From: Oerskovia douganii
GTDB lineage: Bacteria > Actinomycetota > Actinomycetes > Actinomycetales > Cellulomonadaceae
Assembly: GCF_015142735.1 (NCBI RefSeq)
Contig: NZ_JACSPN010000017.1
Location: forward strand, 1-64,000
Length of the DNA: 64,000 nt
Reading direction: 5' to 3'
Shown: one piece after another, positions 58,746-64,000 of the stretch
How positions within the stretch are numbered: position 1 is the first letter of the stretch
How the letters are laid out: each line of letters opens with the position of its first letter
The notes under the pieces: generated by a model
Databases searched by the model: none
The model's input: only the letters and a program-made list of their open reading frames with translations
Told to the model about the DNA's origin: nothing
Program-made: the position numbers and the translations under genes

Positions 58746-59591
58746 ATGACGACTCCCCCGACCGGCTCGCCTCTCGTCGCCTCCGGGCTGACGAAGGTCT
58801 ACGGCACCGACCACACCGCCACGCACGCCCTCGCGGGCGTCTCCCTCACGGTCTCGCCCGGCGAGTCCGTCGCGATCATGGGCCCGTCGGGCTCGGGCAA
58901 GACGACGCTCCTGCACTGCCTCGCGGGCATCCTGAAGCCCACGTCGGGCACGGTGTCCTGGCGGGGCGAGGACCTCACGACGCTCGGCGAGGGCCGTCGC
59001 ACGGCCCTGCGTCGCCAGGACTTCGGCTTCGTGTTCCAGTCGGGCCAGCTCCTGCCCGAGCTCCCGGCGGTGGAGAACGCCGCCCTGCCCCTCATGCTGG
59101 GCGGGACGCCCCGCGCGGAGGCGACGCGTGCCGCGGCGTCCTGGCTCGCACACCTGGGCCTGGCGGGCATGGAGCAGCGCCGACCGGGCGAGCTCTCGGG
59201 CGGTCAGGCGCAGCGCGTCGCGATCGCGCGCGCGCTCGTGGGGTCTCCTGGCGTCGTGTTCGCCGACGAGCCCACGGGCGCGCTCGACCAGGGCACGGGA
59301 GCCGAGGTCCTCTCGGTCCTCACGTCCGCCGTCCGGGCGTCGGGGGCCGCGCTGGTCGTCGTCACGCACGACGCAGGCGTGGCCCGCTACTGCTCGCGCA
59401 CGGTCACCATGCGCGACGGCCGCATCTCGGGCGAGTTCTTCGCGGAGGCGCAGCAGGCGGCCGCGCAACCGCCCGTGCCCGACGTCGCCACGCAGGCCGC
59501 CCGGGCCGCTCACCCCGCGAGCGGCACCCCGGGCGTCCCCGGTGCGCCCGAGGCGCCCCGGCCCGGCACGACGCACGGAGCGACGCGATGA
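58746..59591 (+). CDS. ABC transporter ATP-binding protein (MacB/LolD-like)
   Basis: This is a 281-residue ATPase with Walker A GPSGSGKTT, Q-loop FQSGQLL, signature LSGGQAQR, Walker B VVFADEPTGALD and H-loop VVTHD. The C-terminal 50 residues are a Pro/Ala-rich tail. The next gene (ATGA overlap) encodes the FtsX-like permease, so the pair is an exporter, possibly for peptides or antibiotics. Confidence 0.93.
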   Translation: MTTPPTGSPLVASGLTKVYGTDHTATHALAGVSLTVSPGESVAIMGPSGSGKTTLLHCLAGILKPTSGTVSWRGEDLTTLGEGRRTALRRQDFGFVFQSGQLLPELPAVENAALPLMLGGTPRAEATRAAASWLAHLGLAGMEQRRPGELSGGQAQRVAIARALVGSPGVVFADEPTGALDQGTGAEVLSVLTSAVRASGAALVVVTHDAGVARYCSRTVTMRDGRISGEFFAEAQQAAAQPPVPDVATQAARAAHPASGTPGVPGAPEAPRPGTTHGATR

Positions 59592-60955
59592 GGGCCACGC
59601 TCGACCTGTGGTGGCTGCTGCGCCGCCGCAGCTCCGACAGCCGCGACCCCCAGGGGCTCACCAACGTCCTGGCGATCATCGCGTTCGCGGCGACGACCGC
59701 GATCCTGCTCGTCGTCGTGGGCGGCGTGGGCGCCTTCCTGCAGCGTGCGGGAGGGTGGCAGGGCATGACGATCGGGGGGATCGAGTCCGGGGTCGACTCC
59801 TACGACGTCCAGTACCCGGTCTTCGCCGGGATCGCCGCGCTCCTGCTCCTCATCCCGCTCGTGACCCTGGGCGGGGCCGCCGCCCGGCTCGCGGTCGCCC
59901 GCCGCGACGCCCGCCTCGCGTCGCTGCGTCTGGCCGGGGCCACCACGGGTCAGGTCGCGACGCTCACAGTCCTCGACGCGGCCGCGCAGGCCCTCGTGGG
60001 TTCGCTGCTGGGGCTCGTGGGCTACGGGGCCCTGCTGCCCCTCGTGGCGCAGCTCCGCTTCCAGGGCCGCACGTTCGAGCTCTCCGAGCTGTGGGTCGGG
60101 GTCCCCGCGCTGCTGCTCGCGGTGGTGGGGGTCGTGCTCGTGGCGCTGGTCTCCGCCGCCGTCTCGTTGCGCCGGGTCGCGATCACGCCGCTGGGCGTCG
60201 CGGCGCGCGTGACTCCCCCGGCCATGAAGGCCGTACGGCTGGTCAGCATGGGACTGGCGTTCGTCGCGATGCTCGTCGCGACCAACGTGTCGTTCGGCAG
60301 CGACGCGGTGGCGATCACGATCCTCGTGCTGGTCCTCGTGGCCGGTTTCGCGACGCTCAACGTCGTCGGGCCGTTCGTCATCTGGGTCGTCGGCCGGGTC
60401 ACCGCGAGCCGCGCCAAGGGGGTCCCGACGCTCCTCGCAGGTCGCCGCATCGTCGACTCGCCCAAGACCGCGTGGCGCTCGGTCGGTGGCGTCGCGCTCG
60501 CGACGTTCATCGCGGGCCTGACGAGCATCTTCGCGCTGTTCGAGCCGGGCGCGGGGACCGACCCGGTCGAGGTCCAGTTCCTCGGCGACCTCACGACCGG
60601 CGGGTTCCTGACCCTCGCGATCGCGGGCGTGCTGGCCGCGGTCTCGACGGGCGTCATGCAGGCCGGGCGGGTCATCGACCAGCGCGGCGAGTACCGGGCG
60701 CTGACCCTCGCGGGCACCGACCTCAGGACGCTCGACAAGGCCCGGCTGCGCGAGACGCTCATCCCGCTCGCGGCGAGCGTGGGTCTCGCGACGACGGCGG
60801 CCCTGATGTTCATGGCGCCGATCATCGGGCTCAACGCGTTCACGAACGTCGACGTGGTGCTGCAGTTCCTGGTGTGCGTGGCGGGGGCCTCGGGGCTCGT
60901 CCTGGCCGGGGCTGCCGCGTCGCGGTTCGTGGTCCGGTCGGCCGTGGCGGCCTGA
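59588..60955 (+). CDS. FtsX-like ABC transporter permease
   Basis: This is a 455-residue membrane protein with about eight to ten hydrophobic helices, for example LAIIAFAATTAILLVVVGGVGAF, PALLLAVVGVVLVALVSAAVSL and FLVCVAGASGLVLAGAAA. RDARLASLRLAGATTGQV resembles the conserved FtsX/MacB segment, and the motif recurs near the C-terminus (EYRALTLAGTDLRTL). It is the partner of the upstream ATPase. Confidence 0.88.
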   Translation: MRATLDLWWLLRRRSSDSRDPQGLTNVLAIIAFAATTAILLVVVGGVGAFLQRAGGWQGMTIGGIESGVDSYDVQYPVFAGIAALLLLIPLVTLGGAAARLAVARRDARLASLRLAGATTGQVATLTVLDAAAQALVGSLLGLVGYGALLPLVAQLRFQGRTFELSELWVGVPALLLAVVGVVLVALVSAAVSLRRVAITPLGVAARVTPPAMKAVRLVSMGLAFVAMLVATNVSFGSDAVAITILVLVLVAGFATLNVVGPFVIWVVGRVTASRAKGVPTLLAGRRIVDSPKTAWRSVGGVALATFIAGLTSIFALFEPGAGTDPVEVQFLGDLTTGGFLTLAIAGVLAAVSTGVMQAGRVIDQRGEYRALTLAGTDLRTLDKARLRETLIPLAASVGLATTAALMFMAPIIGLNAFTNVDVVLQFLVCVAGASGLVLAGAAASRFVVRSAVAA

Positions 60956-61053
60956 GCCGGTCCGAGCCCAGCAGGTGCCCGACGGCGGAGCGCACGTCCC
61001 GTCGTCGGGCCGCGGTGCGCGTGCACCCACGGGCGGGAGTCCGGGCAACAGAA

Positions 61054-61084
61054 AAGGCCCCGGGCCTGACGCAGCCGGGACCTT
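61054..61084 (-). terminator. Rho-independent terminator of tRNA-Ser
   Basis: On the minus strand AAGGTCCCGG pairs with CCGGGGCCTT (one G-T pair), followed by TTCTG and further T-rich bases. It lies just behind the tRNA 3' end. Confidence 0.8.
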
Positions 61085-61090
61085 CCTGAG

Positions 61091-61179
61091 CGGAGACGGA
61101 GGGATTTGAACCCTCGAACGGGTTGCCCCGTTACCACCTTAGCAGGGTGGCGCACTAGACCTGACTATGCGACGTCTCC
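61091..61179 (-). tRNA. tRNA-Ser (anticodon GCT)
   Basis: Minus-strand class II tRNA: acceptor GGAGACG/CGTCTCC, anticodon arm CACC-CTGCTAA-GGTG giving GCT, a long variable arm (ACGGGG...CCCGT region) and T arm GAGGG-TTCAAAT-CCCTC. Discriminator G, no encoded CCA. Chromosomal, outside the mobile elements. Confidence 0.95.
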
Positions 61180-61396
61180 ATGCTCGGATGCTAGGCACCG
61201 AGCGTCGCAAGGTTACCTTCTCCGGGCACCGGGGAGCAAAACAGGGCCGTCGGGGCGCCCGTCGGCGCGGCCCCCGCACGCCCCGGGACCTCCGTCGACA
61301 CCCCGGACCGACGCACCACGCTGCACCCCCACGCCGCGGCCGCGGCACAGGCCCGGGCCGGGCCGGGGCCGGGGCCGACACGGGCGGGACGCAGCC

Positions 61397-61428
61397 GGAG
61401 CCGCCCTCCCGGACGGGAGGGCGGCTCC
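61397..61428. terminator. Strong hairpin terminator downstream of the MMPL gene
   Basis: GGAGCCGCCCTCCC (61397-61410) pairs with GGGAGGGCGGCTCC (61415-61428) around GGAC. It lies 28 bp beyond the leftward gene's stop. The rest of 61180-61455 shows no gene. Confidence 0.85.
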
Positions 61429-61455
61429 GGGCCTCTCAGGAGGTCGTGCGCGGCG

Positions 61456-64000
61456 TCAGCCCCGCACGGCCGCCTCGTCCTTCTCGACGTCGTCCGCCGC
61501 GCCGGGGGCTGCCCCAGCGGCTCCCGTCACCGCGTGGGGGTGGCGACGTTCGAGCGAGGCCCCCTCCACGTCGACGTCGGGCAGGATCTTGTCGAGCCAG
61601 CGCGGCAGCCACCACGCCTTGTCGCCCGCGAGGTGCATGAGCGCGGGCACGACCATCATCCGGATGACGAACGCGTCGACCAGGACACCGAACGCGAGCG
61701 CGAACCCGATGGGCCGGATCATCGCGCTGTGCGAGAACACGAACCCGCCGAACACCGCGATCATGATGATCGCCGCCGCCGTCACGACCGAGCGCCCGGC
61801 CCGCACGCCCTGCACGACCGCGACCCGCGCGGGCGCGCCGTGCGCGTACGCCTCACGCATGCCGGACCCGAGGAAGAGCATGTAGTCCATCGCGAGCCCG
61901 AACAGGATCCCGACGAGGATCGTCGGGAGGAAGTTCAGGATCGGGCCGGGGCTCTCGACGCCGAACACGCCGCCCAGCCAGCCCCACTGGTAGATCGCGA
62001 CGACCCCGCCGAGGGCGGCGAAGTACGACAGGATGAAGCCGAGCGTCGCGATGACCGGGACGAAGATCGACCGGAACACCAGGACCAGGATGACCAGCGA
62101 CAGCCCCACGACCACCGCGAGGTAGACCGGCAGGGCGGACGCGAGCTTCTCCGAGATGTCGACGTTGCCGCTCGCCGAGCCCGCGACACCGATCTCGTAG
62201 GTCCCGTCGATCGGCGACATCCCGCGCAGCGTGTGCACGAGCTCCTCGGTCGACTCGCTCGTCGGGCCCTCCGCGGGGACGACCTGGAAGGCCGCGACCG
62301 TGCCGTCCTCGGACGTGCCGATCGGGGCGACCGCCACGACGTCGTCCTGCTCGAAGAGCGCCTGGGCGATCTCCACCTGGGCAGCCATGGCCTCGGGCTC
62401 GGACCCTGCCTCGACGGCAGGCAGGTCCGCGACGACGAGCAGCGTCCCGTTCTGCCCCTCGCCGAACTTCTCGGCGAGCGTCGAGTACGCCTGGTACTGC
62501 GTCGAGTCGTGCGGCTCGGTCGAGCCGTCCGGCAGGTTGAGGCGCAGGTCGAGCGCGGGCAGCGCCACGAGCAGCAGCGCCGCGATCCCGACGACGACGC
62601 GCACGACGGCCCAGCCGGTCGACATGGGGCGGACGGGCTTCACGGGGACCGCTGCCGGGGCGGCGGCCTGCGCGGCGGCGCCGGTCGTGCCGTCGGTGCC
62701 GGTCGTGCCGGTCGTGCCGGCGAGCTGGGCGCGCTCCTTCTTGCTGAGGATGCGCTCGCCCACGAGGCCCAGCAGCGCGGGCGTGAGCGTGACCGCGATG
62801 AGCACCGCGATCGCGATGCACGCCGCGCCGACCGTACCCATCAGACCCAGGAACGGGATGCCCGTGACGTTGAGGGCGAGCAGCGCGACGAGCACCGTGG
62901 TGCCCGCGAACACGACCGCGTTGCCCGAGGTGCCGTTGGCCAGCGCGATCGACTCGTGGAGCTCGTCGCCCGCCTTGAGCTGACGGCGGTGACGGTTGAC
63001 GATGAACAGCGAGTAGTCGATCCCGACGGCCAGGCCCAGCATGAGGCCGAGCACGGGCGTCACGGACGCCATCTCGACGACACCGGACAAGGACAGCGCA
63101 CCCAGCGCGCCGATGCCCACGCCGATGAGCGCCGTGAGGATCGGCAGCCCGGCCCCGATCAGCGTGCCGAGCATGACGACCAGCACGACCGCCGCGACCA
63201 GGAGCCCGACGATCTCGCCGGCACCGATGATGCTCGGGGCGCCCATGGTCATGTCGGCCGAGAGGTCGATCTGCAGGCCGGCGGGCTCGTCCTCGAAGAT
63301 CGTGACGAGCGCGTCCTTGGTCTCCTGCGGGATCTCCATCTGGGGGTCGGTGAAGGAGATCATGATGATCGCGGCGGTGCCGTCCTCGGAGACCGTCCGG
63401 ATCTCGGCGGCCATGTCGAGCAGCGCAGCACCCTGCTCGAGCTGGGCGCTCTGCTCCTCGAGGGTCGCGAGCCCCTCGTCGAGGGTCGTCTGCTGCGCGT
63501 CGAGCGCGGCGAGACCGGCGTCGAGCTGGGCCTGCTGCGCGTCGAGCTGCGGCTGGGCCTGCGCGAGCATGCCCGCGGCCTCGGCCTGGGCGCGCGCGGC
63601 GTCGAGCTGGGCCTGACCGGCCTCGAGCTGCGCGCGTCCCGCGTCGAGCTGGGCCTGTCCGGCGTCGAGCTGGGCGCGCCCGGCCTCGACCTGGGCACGC
63701 CCGTCCTCGACCTGCTGCTGCTGCGCGGCGCGGTCCGCCTCGGTCTGGAACGGGTCGATGACGGCGTTGACGCCGTCGACCTCGGAGGCCTCGGTGACCA
63801 GCCCCGCGACGGCCTCCTCCTGCTCGGCCGTGAGGGGCTCACCGTCGGCGGACTGGACGACGACCGTCCCCGTGCCGCCCGAGGCGTCGGGGAAGTCGCT
63901 CTGCAGGCGGTCGGTGACCTCCGCGGTGGGCGTCCCGGGGATCGAGAACGTCGTGGCGAGGGTGCCCGCGCCGAGCGCGAACGCCACGCCCGCTGCGGCG
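61456..64000 (-). CDS. MMPL/RND-family transporter, N-terminus cut by window end
   Basis: The frame stays open to the window edge, so the real start lies beyond 64000. At least 848 residues are visible. It begins inside the first periplasmic/extracellular part (TTFSIPGTPTAEVTDRL), has a long coiled coil of 7-residue repeats, two sets of five membrane helices (for example TPVLGLMLGLAVGIDYSLFIVNRHR and FLPTILVGILFGLAMDYMLFLGSGMREAY) with the GxxxD-Y/SLF motifs typical of MMPL proteins, and a Gly/Thr-rich inter-half loop. Proton-driven export of lipids or hydrophobic compounds is the family role; the substrate is unknown. Confidence 0.92.
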   Translation of the reverse strand, partial: AAAGVAFALGAGTLATTFSIPGTPTAEVTDRLQSDFPDASGGTGTVVVQSADGEPLTAEQEEAVAGLVTEASEVDGVNAVIDPFQTEADRAAQQQQVEDGRAQVEAGRAQLDAGQAQLDAGRAQLEAGQAQLDAARAQAEAAGMLAQAQPQLDAQQAQLDAGLAALDAQQTTLDEGLATLEEQSAQLEQGAALLDMAAEIRTVSEDGTAAIIMISFTDPQMEIPQETKDALVTIFEDEPAGLQIDLSADMTMGAPSIIGAGEIVGLLVAAVVLVVMLGTLIGAGLPILTALIGVGIGALGALSLSGVVEMASVTPVLGLMLGLAVGIDYSLFIVNRHRRQLKAGDELHESIALANGTSGNAVVFAGTTVLVALLALNVTGIPFLGLMGTVGAACIAIAVLIAVTLTPALLGLVGERILSKKERAQLAGTTGTTGTDGTTGAAAQAAAPAAVPVKPVRPMSTGWAVVRVVVGIAALLLVALPALDLRLNLPDGSTEPHDSTQYQAYSTLAEKFGEGQNGTLLVVADLPAVEAGSEPEAMAAQVEIAQALFEQDDVVAVAPIGTSEDGTVAAFQVVPAEGPTSESTEELVHTLRGMSPIDGTYEIGVAGSASGNVDISEKLASALPVYLAVVVGLSLVILVLVFRSIFVPVIATLGFILSYFAALGGVVAIYQWGWLGGVFGVESPGPILNFLPTILVGILFGLAMDYMLFLGSGMREAYAHGAPARVAVVQGVRAGRSVVTAAAIIMIAVFGGFVFSHSAMIRPIGFALAFGVLVDAFVIRMMVVPALMHLAGDKAWWLPRWLDKILPDVDVEGASLERRHPHAVTGAAGAAPGAADDVEKDEAAVRG

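Noticed and set aside
1-64000. CRISPR array or insertion sequence
   Set aside because: The only direct repeats are att copies, short iterons, operator-like motifs and in-gene tandem repeats; no spacer-repeat pattern or transposase gene was seen.

Overview
The window is high-GC DNA with many GTG starts, a WhiB-type regulator and an actinomycete-type integrative element, so the host is an actinobacterium. A Cellulomonas/Promicromonospora-like relative is a guess from general character, not from a marker gene. Most of the window (1-57474) is two different mobile elements integrated in tandem at one tRNA-Arg(ACG) gene. A 98-103 bp repeat holding the 3' part of that tRNA and its terminator hairpin occurs three times: 1-98, 12568-12670 and 57372-57474. 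Only the third copy is joined to a whole tRNA gene (57428-57500, minus strand).

Element 1 (1 to about 12665) is an AICE, an actinomycete integrative and conjugative element. Its backbone is pra (activator), traSA (FtsK-like DNA translocase), repSA (rolling-circle initiator), xis and int, ending beside the central att copy. A divergent XRE regulator plus inositol-monophosphatase-like gene faces pra across a promoter region with two matching operator-like palindromes. The cargo is a three-gene restriction-modification-like cassette (685-5725): a methyltransferase fragment with SAM motif I, a large GIY-YIG/DEAH-helicase protein, and an Eco57I-type NPPY/target-recognition protein. The methyltransferase motifs are split across the chains. 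This is the best candidate for an undescribed system.

Element 2 (12568-57474) is an apparently complete siphovirus-type prophage. From left to right it carries integrase, ImmA-like protease and repressor (leftward), a control region, a recombination and replication block (YqaJ exonuclease, RecT-like protein, SSB, RusA, initiator with candidate iterons, DnaB-like helicase), a cytosine methyltransferase, many small early genes, two phage tRNAs (Trp, Ser), terminase, portal, MuF protein, protease/scaffold, capsid, connectors, tail tube, frameshifted tail chaperones, tape measure, distal tail proteins, a fibre with an SGNH esterase domain, holin candidates and an M15 endolysin. Genes of the opposite strand (lipoprotein, two early-region morons) are possible lysogenic cargo. 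Eleven intergenic copies of a TGGAACT heptamer mark the early control regions, and a paired GGCTACA repeat lies beside both prophage ends like integrase arm sites.

The right flank (57501-64000) is ordinary chromosome: an FAH-family hydrolase, a two-gene ABC exporter, tRNA-Ser(GCT) and the C-terminal part of an MMPL transporter cut by the window end.
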